Source: JACZST01 sp964195155
Lineage (GTDB): Bacteria > Actinomycetota > Acidimicrobiia > Spongiisociales > UBA5794
Reading direction: 5' to 3'
NCBI GenBank assembly: GCA_964195155.1
Contig: CAXMOP010000064.1
Span: forward strand, 1 to 49,822
Length of the DNA stretch: 49,822 bases
The notes under the pieces are model-generated. The model did no database searches and was not told the origin of the DNA. It was given only the letters and a program-made list of their open reading frames with translations. Positions 1-8,394 of the stretch are shown here, one piece after another. The translations under genes were made by a program, and so were the position numbers. How positions within the stretch are numbered: the first letter of the stretch is position 1; the number at the start of each line of letters is the position of its first letter.

Positions 1-2
1 TG

Positions 3-869
3 GTGGCGGTTGCGCCGTTCACCCATGCCTGGTGGAACCGGCGCGGCTTGGTCACGGTGATGGTCCTCGCCGCCGCCGCGTTGGCGGTGGATCTTGCCCG
101 GTTCGTTTTCGAGGTTCCCGGCATCGGCTGGGTGAACTTCCTGTTCGTGTGGGCTGCCATCCACCAGCTCGGCTACTGGTGGGCGAGCCGCGATGGCACC
201 GATCATCCGATCGCCCCACGCCGCGGGTGGCTGCTCTTCGCCGGTGCGCTGGCGACGCTCATCGCCGTCACCTGGGTCGGCTGGTATCCAGTGGCGATGG
301 TCGGCATCCCCGGCGCCGGTCTCACCAACATGACGCCACCGACCTTTGCCCTGTTCCTGCTCGGTGTGGCCCAGGCCGGGGTGATCCTCGGCACCCAGCC
401 ACCGGTGACCCGTCTCACTCGGCGGCGCCGTGTCTGGCACGGTGTGGTCGCCATCTCCGGGGTGATCATGACCATCTACCTGTGGCACCTGTCGGCGATG
501 ACCCTGGTCGGGGCGGTGGGCCTTTTCGCTCTCGATGGTGTTGCCTTCAAGATCGAGCCGGGCACCTGGGCGTGGTGGCTGACGCGGCCGATCTGGCTGG
601 CGGTCCTGGTGACGGTAACTCTCATTCTTGTGGCGATCTTCGCCCGATTCGAGTGGAGGATCAGCGACAAACCGGCCCCCACGCATCGACGCTGGATCAC
701 CCCCGGAGTCCTGCTCACCGCCGGCTCGGCCGCTGCGGTCTCCTATTTCGGGTTGGCCACCGAGGACGCCGCGGTCAACTGGATCATCCCGGCGTCCGCC
801 ATCGCCGGGGCATTGCTGATGGGAGCCATGCCCCGGGTCCGGAAGAAACGGGACAAGAGCGAGGTGTGA
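3..869 (+). CDS. Acyltransferase-3 family membrane protein (5'-truncated)
   Basis: The frame is open from the window edge, so only the C-terminal 288 residues or so are seen. Several hydrophobic segments are visible, and the stretches YPVAMVGIPG, LTNMTPPTFALFLLG and MTIYLWHLSAM resemble the C-terminal half of actinobacterial acyltransferase-3 (OafA-type) proteins. Those integral membrane enzymes transfer acyl groups to surface sugars or lipids. The catalytic N-terminal part lies outside the window, so the substrate cannot be inferred. The gene ends in TGA, and a hairpin repeat begins one base later. It converges on the cyclase gene. The family call is good; the precise role is unknown. Confidence 0.72.
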   Translation: MAVAPFTHAWWNRRGLVTVMVLAAAALAVDLARFVFEVPGIGWVNFLFVWAAIHQLGYWWASRDGTDHPIAPRRGWLLFAGALATLIAVTWVGWYPVAMVGIPGAGLTNMTPPTFALFLLGVAQAGVILGTQPPVTRLTRRRRVWHGVVAISGVIMTIYLWHLSAMTLVGAVGLFALDGVAFKIEPGTWAWWLTRPIWLAVLVTVTLILVAIFARFEWRISDKPAPTHRRWITPGVLLTAGSAAAVSYFGLATEDAAVNWIIPASAIAGALLMGAMPRVRKKRDKSEV

Positions 870-870
870 C

Positions 871-920
871 CGTTCTTGCGTAGCAGACGGCCATATATCG
901 CTCCTCGCTACGCAAAAACG
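871..920. repeat. Hairpin repeat element, copy 1
   Basis: Arms 871-884 and 907-920 are inverted repeats of CGTTCTTGCGTAGC with one mismatch, around a 22-nt loop. The loop is also conserved in the second copy (986-1033), so this is a repeat family and not a chance hairpin. It starts immediately after the acyltransferase stop codon. There is no T-tract. Confidence 0.8.
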
Positions 921-985
921 GAATCGCCAATCGGCGTGGGTGAGGTCGTGAGCCTCGCCGGGAGCGTCGACTACCCCACATGACT

Positions 986-1033
986 GTTCTTGCGTAGCAG
1001 ACGGCCATATCTCGCTCTTCGCTACGCAAGAAC
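986..1033. repeat. Hairpin repeat element, copy 2
   Basis: Perfect 13-bp arms (986-998 and 1021-1033; GTTCTTGCGTAGC and its complement) enclose a 22-nt loop nearly identical to that of the copy at 871-920. On the minus strand it begins three bases after the stop codon of the cyclase gene. The two convergent genes therefore each end in one copy. The 65 bases between the copies hold nothing recognisable. Confidence 0.8.
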
Positions 1034-1036
1034 GAG

Positions 1037-4000
1037 TTAGCCGGCGGCGGCGTGTTCGCCGAGCTGATGCTCCCAGACGTGGGAGAAGTAGTCGAGGTAG
1101 CCCTGGGCACCGACCTCGGTGAACCACTCATAGGCCTCCTTGGCGGCGGCGTTCGCCTCCGGCCGGTCGGGCATGACCTCGGCGAAGATCGCCTTCCACT
1201 CTGCGGCGAAACGCGGGCTCTCTACCTCGGCGAGCTTGTCGATCAGCTGGCCAAACATGGCGGCGGCGCGATCGGGATCGCCTTCCAGAAGCTCGAGGCC
1301 GGTGTCCCCGGCAAACCGGAGCACTTCGTAGCGACGGCCGATGGGCAGCTCGATGAGGTCGATTGCGGAGCGCAACTTGTCCGCATCTCCGAGCCTGATC
1401 GCCGACCCAATCGCCACGTGGCGGAACTGGTGGTACGGCTGAGCAGGAACAACCTGGGGTGCGAGCTCGATCACCTCGTCCAGACGGCCTTCTGTCCAGA
1501 GCAGGACGATCTCGGTGTCCACGGCGCCGCTGCGGTATTGGGGCTCGGGGTGCTTCAGCAATGGGTCATTGACCTGGCGCGCCCGTTCGATGTGCACCGG
1601 GTCGCCGGTCTGGATCCAACGGATCTGCTCGATGAAGATCGAAAAGAAGTCCGCCCACACCGATTCACCGAGGTCGAGCTCGTCCAACACGGTGATGGCC
1701 TGGTCGAACTCTCCGTCTTCGAAGAGGCCGCCGGCGTAGCTAGCGGCCATCCGAACCAACAGCGCGCCATGCATGACCCGTTGCGCCAGCTCGTAGCCTC
1801 TTTCCCAGCCGTCCCGCTGGCTTGCGATACCGTCCAGGGACTCGACGGTCGCGAGGTTGTTCAAAGCGCGTAGGGTCGGGTAAGGGAGCCCGTGCAGCTC
1901 GGCAAGGCGCAGGGCTTCGCGGAGCAAAGCGACCGACTCGTACACGCGACCGAGGCCGCCCAGGACGGTCCCCCTCGTGTTCATTGCTTCGATGACCATT
2001 TCCGTGTTGCCGCTGGCCTCCGCAGCCATCAAGACCGCAAGGGCAACGTCGGCGGACTCCTGGCTCTTGAAAGAACGCATCTGCGCTCGTGACAGCTCGG
2101 CGCCAAGAGCCATCATCTCCGGCTCCATGGCACGGTCGGTGTCGAAGTAGGGCGCCATCGCCTCGACGGCATCGACCGGCTCATCGGTATCGACGTAAGC
2201 CGTTCCGAGGACCTGTGCACCACGGACGATGTCGGCTGGAGATCCGTGCTCGATATACGAGTCCAGGGCGCGGCGGGCGTAAGCCACTGAGTCCTCATGG
2301 CGGAACAAGGCGGCGGCTGCGGGAGCGGCAAGCTCAAACAGCGCTGCTTGGTGCGCCTCGCTCCCGGGTACGTCGAGCGCCTGTTCCACCAACGCAAGGG
2401 CTTGGGCGAAGGATTTGAGCTCCATTGCCCGCTCCGCAGCGTCCACGAGGGCGCCCCGAGCCTTGTCAGCGAGCTCGTCCTCTGGCCCTGCCTCGTAGGC
2501 GTTCATGTAGTGGCTGGCGATAACTGCTGCAGCCTCGACCGGGGCCTCCCGCTCGTAGTAGGCGGCGACCTTGAGGTGACGGTCCTTCCGCTCGGTCTTG
2601 GCAATGCGTCCGTAGGCGACCTCCTTGATCACGCTCTGCACGAACTGGAACTGGCCGCGTTCAGGTGAGAAGGGGTTGGTGTCGTAGCGGAGCAGTTCCT
2701 GGCGGGACAACTCGCGCAGCTTCGGCTCGATCTCCTCGGCCGGGGCTCCGGTCAGCACGGTCATCCCCTCGACGGTGAAGGATTGTCCGAGCACAGCGGC
2801 GTCTTGGATCAGCGCCCGGTTCTCTTCGTCGAGCCGGTCGAGGCGGGCCCCGACGAGAGCGTGGAGTGAGTCGGGTAATGCGACGTCGGCAAGCTCGCCA
2901 ACCTGCCGGTACGTCGTACCGTCGAGCACGAGGTCGCCACCGTTGATCAGCATGCGCACGTATTCGACGGCGTACAGCGGAACGCCCCCGGCGCGCTCCA
3001 CGATGAGACCAACGACGTCCTCGGAGATTCCTGGCGCCATGCCGGTGACCAGCTCGCTCATCTCGGCATCGCTGAGCGGTCCGAGATGAGCCGATAGCAA
3101 ATGCTGTCGCGCCACTCCCCAGCCCGGGTAGCGGTCGAGCAGCTCGGGGCGTGCCAGGGTGATGACCAGGATGGGATGGCCCTGGGACATCTCGACCAGC
3201 TCTTCGATGAACTCGAGCTGACCCTCGTCCGCCCAATGCAGATCTTCAAAGAGCAGCACGGCGGTGTTATCGGCGGCAACACGCTGGAAGAAGGTGCGGA
3301 GGGCAGCGAATAGCTCGTTGCGGTCACCGGACGGCATCTCGTCGAGCCCGAGCAGGCCGGCGAGCCTCGGCTCGATCCACTGCTGTTCTTCGAGATCGGG
3401 AACGTTCTCTGCGACGGCGGTCCGCAGCTTGGTGCGGGCCTTCAACGGCTCGTCGGTTTCGGCGATCCCGGCCCTGACGCGCACCATCTCGGTCAGCGCC
3501 CAGAAGGTGACCCCTTCGCCGTATGCCGGTGAGCGGCCCTGGTGCCAGCGGAATACCTCGCTCAGCCCATCGACGTACTTGAAGAGCTCCCAGGCCAGCC
3601 GGCTCTTGCCGATACCCCCCTCACCGATGATCGAGACCAGACGTGCCTTGCCATCTCTGGTGGTTGCGTGGAGCTGATCCTTCAACAGCCGCAGCTCGTC
3701 GTCGCGGCCGACAAACGGGGGCTCCAGGACGTCCCACTTCCCGACGCCGCCGCGCTGGCCGAGGACGGAAAGCGCACGCCAGGCCGTGACCGGCACCGAC
3801 TTGCCCTTCATGTCCTGTTCGCCGACCAATTCGTAGCGGATGGCGTCCTCCGTCAGCTGCTTGGTCGTGTCGCCAACGAAGACCGTGCCCGATTCGGCGG
3901 CCGACTGAAGGCGTGATGCGGTGTTGACGATGTCACCGACGACGAGGCCCTTTTCGTTGCCTCCCGCACCGACCGAGGTCTCGCCGGAGAGCACGCCTGC

Positions 4001-4498
4001 TCTCACTGCCAGCTCCGGGATGTCCAACTCGCCACCGAGAGCCTCGACGGCGTCGATCAGCTCCAACGCAGCACGCACCGCACGCTCGGCGTCGTCCTCC
4101 TCGGCATGGGTTGCTCCCCAGAAGGCGGTGACCGCGTCGCCGATGAACTTGTCGACTTCGCCGCCGAAGCGCTCGATGACCTCGCGGGCCCGATCGAAGT
4201 AGCGGGTCAACATCGCCCGGACGTCCTCGGGATCGCGAGATTCGCTGAAAGTGGTGAACCCGACCAGATCGGCGAACAGCACCGACACAAAACGACGCTC
4301 ACCCGGCTCGGACGCTGGTGTCACCGTCTCTTGTTCACGAGCGCTACTCGAAAGATCGTGGCCGCACTCGCTGCAGAACTTGTGCCCCGGATCGTTCTCG
4401 TGTCCGCACGACGGGCATGTTGCGCTCAGCGCGGTTCCGCATTCGAAGCAGAACTTGTGGCCGGCGTCGTTTGTCGCCCCGCAGTTGCTACACAGCAA
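1037..4498 (-). CDS. Zinc-ribbon / class III adenylate cyclase / AAA ATPase / TPR regulator
   Basis: The 1153-residue protein has two N-terminal zinc ribbons (C3, C6, C17, C20 and C28, C31, C42, C45). A class III nucleotidyl cyclase domain follows (about 66-245), with metal-binding Asp in FADLVGF (D77) and GDAVTAFWG (D121), Lys117 at the adenine-specifying position and an NTASR transition-state motif, so it looks catalytically competent. Next is a signal-transduction ATPase with Walker A GEGGIGKSR and an LLFEDLHWAD Walker B, then a long alpha-helical TPR-like half. This architecture is common in actinobacteria, where it is thought to sense and regulate, but the ligand is unknown. The start is TTG: an in-frame TAG lies just upstream and AGGAAAGGA is well placed 8 nt before. 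It is transcribed divergently from nnr. Confidence 0.88.
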   Translation of the reverse strand: MLCSNCGATNDAGHKFCFECGTALSATCPSCGHENDPGHKFCSECGHDLSSSAREQETVTPASEPGERRFVSVLFADLVGFTTFSESRDPEDVRAMLTRYFDRAREVIERFGGEVDKFIGDAVTAFWGATHAEEDDAERAVRAALELIDAVEALGGELDIPELAVRAGVLSGETSVGAGGNEKGLVVGDIVNTASRLQSAAESGTVFVGDTTKQLTEDAIRYELVGEQDMKGKSVPVTAWRALSVLGQRGGVGKWDVLEPPFVGRDDELRLLKDQLHATTRDGKARLVSIIGEGGIGKSRLAWELFKYVDGLSEVFRWHQGRSPAYGEGVTFWALTEMVRVRAGIAETDEPLKARTKLRTAVAENVPDLEEQQWIEPRLAGLLGLDEMPSGDRNELFAALRTFFQRVAADNTAVLLFEDLHWADEGQLEFIEELVEMSQGHPILVITLARPELLDRYPGWGVARQHLLSAHLGPLSDAEMSELVTGMAPGISEDVVGLIVERAGGVPLYAVEYVRMLINGGDLVLDGTTYRQVGELADVALPDSLHALVGARLDRLDEENRALIQDAAVLGQSFTVEGMTVLTGAPAEEIEPKLRELSRQELLRYDTNPFSPERGQFQFVQSVIKEVAYGRIAKTERKDRHLKVAAYYEREAPVEAAAVIASHYMNAYEAGPEDELADKARGALVDAAERAMELKSFAQALALVEQALDVPGSEAHQAALFELAAPAAAALFRHEDSVAYARRALDSYIEHGSPADIVRGAQVLGTAYVDTDEPVDAVEAMAPYFDTDRAMEPEMMALGAELSRAQMRSFKSQESADVALAVLMAAEASGNTEMVIEAMNTRGTVLGGLGRVYESVALLREALRLAELHGLPYPTLRALNNLATVESLDGIASQRDGWERGYELAQRVMHGALLVRMAASYAGGLFEDGEFDQAITVLDELDLGESVWADFFSIFIEQIRWIQTGDPVHIERARQVNDPLLKHPEPQYRSGAVDTEIVLLWTEGRLDEVIELAPQVVPAQPYHQFRHVAIGSAIRLGDADKLRSAIDLIELPIGRRYEVLRFAGDTGLELLEGDPDRAAAMFGQLIDKLAEVESPRFAAEWKAIFAEVMPDRPEANAAAKEAYEWFTEVGAQGYLDYFSHVWEHQLGEHAAAG

Positions 4499-4525
4499 GC
4501 AGGTGTTCCTTTCCTAAGCCGCGCA

Positions 4526-4531
4526 AGGCTA
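4526..4531 (-). promoter_or_regulatory. Putative -10 box of the cyclase gene
   Basis: TAGCCT on the minus strand, about 27 nt before the TTG start, matches the TAnnnT pattern seen upstream of many genes here. No convincing -35 was found. Confidence 0.35.
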
Positions 4532-4585
4532 CTGCGCGAAATGCGACCGTGACCGAGCCCACTAATGGAAGGGTCGCCATCGTCG

Positions 4586-4591
4586 TATGAT
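4586..4591 (+). promoter_or_regulatory. Putative -10 box, leaderless nnr transcript
   Basis: TATGAT ends 6 nt before the ATG at 4598, so transcription would start at or next to the start codon. There is no Shine-Dalgarno sequence. Confidence 0.55.
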
Positions 4592-4597
4592 TTCGCT

Positions 4598-6016
4598 ATG
4601 CAACCCGTGATCACCCCGGCGGAGTCGTCGCGGCTCGACAAGGTATCCGCAGAGCCCGTCACCACGCTCATGGAGCGGGCAGGCTTCGCGGTCGCGGTCG
4701 CCGCCTCCGACATGGGCATCGGTTACGGAGACCGCGCAACCGTGCTGGCCGGGCGTGGCAACAACGGGGGCGATGGTTACGTCGCCGCCAAGCATCTCGC
4801 TCGTCGCGGCGTGCAGGTCACGGTGCAGTCGCTTGGCTTCCCGGCAGGTGACTTTTCCCCGGCTCGCAGCGCCGCGGCCGAGGCTGCCCGAAGCGGCGTC
4901 ACGATCGAGTCCCTCGGCGCGCCCGGCGAAACCGATCTCATCGTCGATGCGCTGTTCGGCATCGGGTTCCACGGCGCTCTTCCCGACGAGGTGGTTCCCT
5001 GGACCGAGCTGGACGCGCCGGTGCTCGCCGTCGATATCCCTTCCGGGATCGACGCCGCAAGCGGTGAAACCGACGGTACGGCCTTCTCCGCCCAAATGAC
5101 GGTCACCTTCCAGGCTCTCAAGACCGGCCATTTTCTCGGCGAAGGCCCCGACCGCGTCGGCGAACTGCGGGTCGTCGACATCGGTTTGGGGGACCCTCGG
5201 GCCGAGTTCCTGCTCTGCGAGGCAGATGACGCGCCGTTGCCGGTTCGTGATCGCACGGCACACAAGTGGTCGGCCGGGTCGGTTGCGGTGGTCGGGGGCT
5301 CGCCGGGTATCACCGGCGCCGCCATGTTGGCCAGCCGCGCCGCGTTGAACGTCGGGGCCGGAGCAGCGACCATCGTGTGTTCGGCTTCGCTCGTCCCGGT
5401 CTATGCATCCCTCGATCCCGGTGTCATGGCTGCCGGCGTGGGCAACGGCTATTGGTTCCGGCCCGAGGACGTCGATGGCGTTCTCGAGGTCGCTGACCGC
5501 TACGACGTGATCGTGGTCGGCCCCGGGCTTGGTCCGGTCAAGACGACGTTCGTTGAGGGCGTGCTCGAAGGCTGGCCCGGTCCTTTGGTGCTCGATGCCG
5601 ACGGGCTCAACGCTCTCGACGGGCTCGCCGCGCTTGCATCGCGTGCGGGCCAAACCGTCATCACCCCGCATGGGGGCGAGTTCGCCCGGTTGACCGGCGA
5701 GAAGGCCACGTACGGGGCCGCCGAGCGGGTCGCCGACACGACCGGTGCCATCGTGTTGCTCAAGGGCGGTCCGACCTTCGTCACCACCGGCATCGAGACC
5801 TGGGCGGTGACGAGCGGAGGGCCGGAGCTTGCGACCATCGGCAGCGGAGATGTCCTCGCCGGCATGCTCGGCGCCTTCATGGCCGCCGGCCTACCCGTGG
5901 ACGTCGCTGCCCGGTCTGCCGCCTATCACCACGGCCTGGCCGGAGCCCGCCTCTCCCGGCGCCGTGCGGTGACGGCAACCGAACTCGTCGATGAGGTCGG
6001 AAGGCTCGAGGACTAG
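4598..6016 (+). CDS. nnr: Bifunctional NAD(P)H-hydrate epimerase/dehydratase
   Basis: The 472-residue protein is a YjeF_N-YjeF_C fusion that repairs hydrated NAD(P)H. The N-terminal epimerase part carries AGRGNNGGDGYVAA and the VDALFGIG and AVDIPSGID motifs. The C-terminal ribokinase-like dehydratase part has VVGGSPGITGAAM, VVGPGLG, VLDADGLNAL, TPHGGEFARL and the GSGDVLAGMLGA nucleotide/catalytic motif. The frame is open from 4565, but the ATG at 4598 is preferred: homology begins there and a TATGAT box sits 6 nt upstream, implying a leaderless mRNA. trpS follows 25 nt downstream and is probably co-transcribed. Confidence 0.93.
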   Translation: MQPVITPAESSRLDKVSAEPVTTLMERAGFAVAVAASDMGIGYGDRATVLAGRGNNGGDGYVAAKHLARRGVQVTVQSLGFPAGDFSPARSAAAEAARSGVTIESLGAPGETDLIVDALFGIGFHGALPDEVVPWTELDAPVLAVDIPSGIDAASGETDGTAFSAQMTVTFQALKTGHFLGEGPDRVGELRVVDIGLGDPRAEFLLCEADDAPLPVRDRTAHKWSAGSVAVVGGSPGITGAAMLASRAALNVGAGAATIVCSASLVPVYASLDPGVMAAGVGNGYWFRPEDVDGVLEVADRYDVIVVGPGLGPVKTTFVEGVLEGWPGPLVLDADGLNALDGLAALASRAGQTVITPHGGEFARLTGEKATYGAAERVADTTGAIVLLKGGPTFVTTGIETWAVTSGGPELATIGSGDVLAGMLGAFMAAGLPVDVAARSAAYHHGLAGARLSRRRAVTATELVDEVGRLED

Positions 6017-6041
6017 CGTTTCACAATCAGGAGGAGGATCA

Positions 6042-7043
6042 ATGGCCGACGGGAAGAAGCAGACGGTGTTTTCGGGGGTGCAATCGACCGGAAACATGCA
6101 TCTGGGGGGGTATCTCGGCGCCTTCCGCAATTGGGTGGCGCTCCAGGACGACCCAAACATCGATCCGGTGTACTGCATCGTCGACCTCCATGCGATGACG
6201 TCCCCGTACGATCCGAAGGAGTTTGAGGCGGCGCGATTCGAGACCGCCAAGGTGCTGCTCGCGATCGGCATCGACCCGGACCGCTCCTTGGTCTACATGC
6301 AAAGCCAGGTTCCTCAGCATCCCGAGCTTGCCTGGATCCTCGGCACGGTGACACCGATGGGGGTCCTGAACCGCATGACGCAGTTCAAGGACAAGACCGA
6401 GCGTGGCGTGCCGGCAAACCTCGGGCTGTTCTCGTACCCGGTGCTCATGGCGGCGGATATCCTTGTGCTGCGTGCCGATCTGGTCCCGGTTGGCGACGAT
6501 CAGAGACAGCACATTGAGGTGACGAGGGATCTGGCCGAGCGCTTCAACAACCGATTCGGCGAGGTGTTCCCCATTCCCGAGGGCCTGGTCCCGGAAACGG
6601 CGGCGCGGGTCATGTCGCTGACCGACCCGACTTCGAAGATGTCGAAGAGTGACGACAACCCCAAGAGCCGCATCGACCTGCTCGACAGCCCCGAGCAGAT
6701 TCGCAAGAAGATCATGTCAGCGGTGACGGATTCCGAGCCAACGGTCCGCTATGACCCGGCAGAGAAGCCGGGGATCTCCAACCTGCTCGAGATCATGTCT
6801 GCGTGCACGGGCCGCTCGATCGATAATCTCGTCGACGAGTACGCCGGCGGCGGGTACGGGGCTTTCAAGGAGGCGGTGGCAGATGCGATCGTTGCCGAGC
6901 TGGCGCCGATCCGAGCGGCGTACGAGCAGCTCGACGACGATGAGGTCGCCAGGATCATGCAGCGCGGCGCCCTCGATGCCCGAACCCGGGCGGAGGGCTT
7001 CCAACAGGAGGTCCGCGACGCGGTCGGCTTGGATCGGGGTTAA
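6042..7043 (+). CDS. trpS: Tryptophanyl-tRNA synthetase
   Basis: The class I aminoacyl-tRNA synthetase of 333 residues charges tRNA-Trp. The HIGH-type motif TGNMHLGGY is at residues 16-24 and the KMSKS loop is SKMSKSDDNP near residue 200. The length is typical of bacterial TrpRS. The ATG at 6042 is chosen because AGGAGGAGG lies directly upstream; the in-frame upstream extension has no homology. It lies 25 nt behind nnr, in the same direction, with no obvious promoter between them. A CTCCCCC/GGGGGAG palindrome follows 9 nt after its stop. Confidence 0.96.
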   Translation: MADGKKQTVFSGVQSTGNMHLGGYLGAFRNWVALQDDPNIDPVYCIVDLHAMTSPYDPKEFEAARFETAKVLLAIGIDPDRSLVYMQSQVPQHPELAWILGTVTPMGVLNRMTQFKDKTERGVPANLGLFSYPVLMAADILVLRADLVPVGDDQRQHIEVTRDLAERFNNRFGEVFPIPEGLVPETAARVMSLTDPTSKMSKSDDNPKSRIDLLDSPEQIRKKIMSAVTDSEPTVRYDPAEKPGISNLLEIMSACTGRSIDNLVDEYAGGGYGAFKEAVADAIVAELAPIRAAYEQLDDDEVARIMQRGALDARTRAEGFQQEVRDAVGLDRG

Positions 7044-7051
7044 TCCGGATT

Positions 7052-7182
7052 CGTCTCCCCCGCCGCAGCGGGGGAGACGCGGAGGAGCGAAGCGACGACG
7101 CAGAGGGGGAATCGGAATAGGGAGCCCCCTCCGCTCGCAGGCCCTCGGCCTGCTCGCGCCTCCCCCACTCCGTGGGGGAGGC
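7052..7182. repeat. CTCCCCC/GGGGGAG double-palindrome element
   Basis: The element opens with the palindrome CGTCTCCCCCG / CGGGGGAGACG (7052-7062 and 7069-7079) and closes with a second one, GCCTCCCCCAC / GTGGGGGAGGC (7158-7168 and 7172-7182). The same layout and near-identical flanks recur at 24515-24683. Together with the short bases either side it fills the gap between trpS and guaB3. Confidence 0.8.
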
Positions 7183-7235
7183 GAAGACAGCCACTACCCT
7201 CCCCGGGGGCTGGCATTATCGCTTTGGAGGTGGCC

Positions 7236-8393
7236 ATGGAGATCGAAATCGGCATTGCTAAGGCGGGTCGACGTGCCTGGGGCTTCGACGACATCGCGAT
7301 CGTCCCGTCGCGGCGCACGCGCGACCCGGAGGACGTCGATCTGAGCTGGGAGATCGATGCATTCACCTTTGACCTGCCGTTGATGGCATCCGGCATGGAC
7401 TCGGCGGTCAGCCCCAATACTGCAGTCGCCATCGGGAAGTTCGGTGGAGTCGGCGTGCTCAACCTCGAAGGACTGTGGACCCGCTACGAGGACCCGATGC
7501 CGGTGTACGAGGAGATCGCCTCGCTGCCGGACGAGAAGGCGACGCGCCGCATGCAGGATCTCTATCAGGAGCCGATCAAGCCCGAGCTCATCACCAGGCG
7601 CATCGCCGAGATCAAGGCCGGCGGTGTGATCACTGCGGGAAGCCTCACTCCCCAGCGAGTCACCGAATACATTGATTTCGCCAAGGACGGTGGGCTGGAC
7701 ATCCTCGTCATTCAAGGCACCGTTGTATCCGCCGAACACGTTTCGTCTCGAACCGAGCCGCTTGACTTGTTCTCCTTCATTCGCGACGTCGAGCTGCCCG
7801 TCATCGTCGGCGGAGTGGCCTCATACGCCGGGGCGCTGCACCTGATGCGCACCGGAGCCGTCGCCGTGCTGGTTGGGGTCGGGCCCGGTGCCGCGTGCAC
7901 CACACGGGGGGTGCTCGGGATCGGTGTTCCGCAGGCCACCGCGATCGCCGACTGCGCTGGGGCCCGCACCCGCTACCTCGAGGAGACGGGCCGCTACGTC
8001 CACGTCATCGCCGACGGCGGCATGCGCACGGGAGGTGACATTGCCAAGGCGATCGCGGTCGGCGCCGACGCGGTGATGCTCGGCTCACCGTTTGCCGCCA
8101 CCGACGAGGCACCGGCCAGAGGCATGCATTGGGGGATGGCCACCTTCCATCCAACGCTGCCACGCGGCTCGCGGGTCCGGGTCGGTTCGCTCGGCTCCAT
8201 CGAGGAGCTGCTGGTAGGGCCGGCACACGAGAACGACGGGCGCCGCAACCTGATGGGGGCGCTGCGCACGTCGATGGCGACCAGCGGGTACGCCGATGTC
8301 AAGGAGTTTCAGAAGGCCGAGGTCATGATCGCCCCCGCCCTGCAGACCGAGGGCAAAAGCTTGCAGCGGTCCCAGGGCGTGGGAATGGTCTGA
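7236..8393 (+). CDS. guaB3: GuaB3 family IMP dehydrogenase-related protein
   Basis: The 385-residue TIM-barrel protein belongs to the IMP dehydrogenase/GMP reductase superfamily and lacks CBS domains. Motifs are LMASGMDSAV, the catalytic-cysteine loop GPGAACTTRGVLGIG and VIADGGMRTGGDIAKAIAVGADAVM (the last split over the phosphate-binding loop). In actinobacteria this paralogue (GuaB3) is regularly found next to the main guanine-nucleotide genes; its reaction is less certain than that of GuaB. The ATG at 7236 is chosen because GGAGG sits 5 nt upstream; a TTG at 7224 is also in frame. guaA begins one base after its stop, so the two are almost certainly one operon. Confidence 0.88.
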   Translation: MEIEIGIAKAGRRAWGFDDIAIVPSRRTRDPEDVDLSWEIDAFTFDLPLMASGMDSAVSPNTAVAIGKFGGVGVLNLEGLWTRYEDPMPVYEEIASLPDEKATRRMQDLYQEPIKPELITRRIAEIKAGGVITAGSLTPQRVTEYIDFAKDGGLDILVIQGTVVSAEHVSSRTEPLDLFSFIRDVELPVIVGGVASYAGALHLMRTGAVAVLVGVGPGAACTTRGVLGIGVPQATAIADCAGARTRYLEETGRYVHVIADGGMRTGGDIAKAIAVGADAVMLGSPFAATDEAPARGMHWGMATFHPTLPRGSRVRVGSLGSIEELLVGPAHENDGRRNLMGALRTSMATSGYADVKEFQKAEVMIAPALQTEGKSLQRSQGVGMV

Positions 8394-8394
8394 A

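Noticed and set aside
784..1131. 115-residue minus-strand frame over the hairpin pair
   Set aside because: It merely translates two copies of the hairpin repeat and overlaps both flanking genes.
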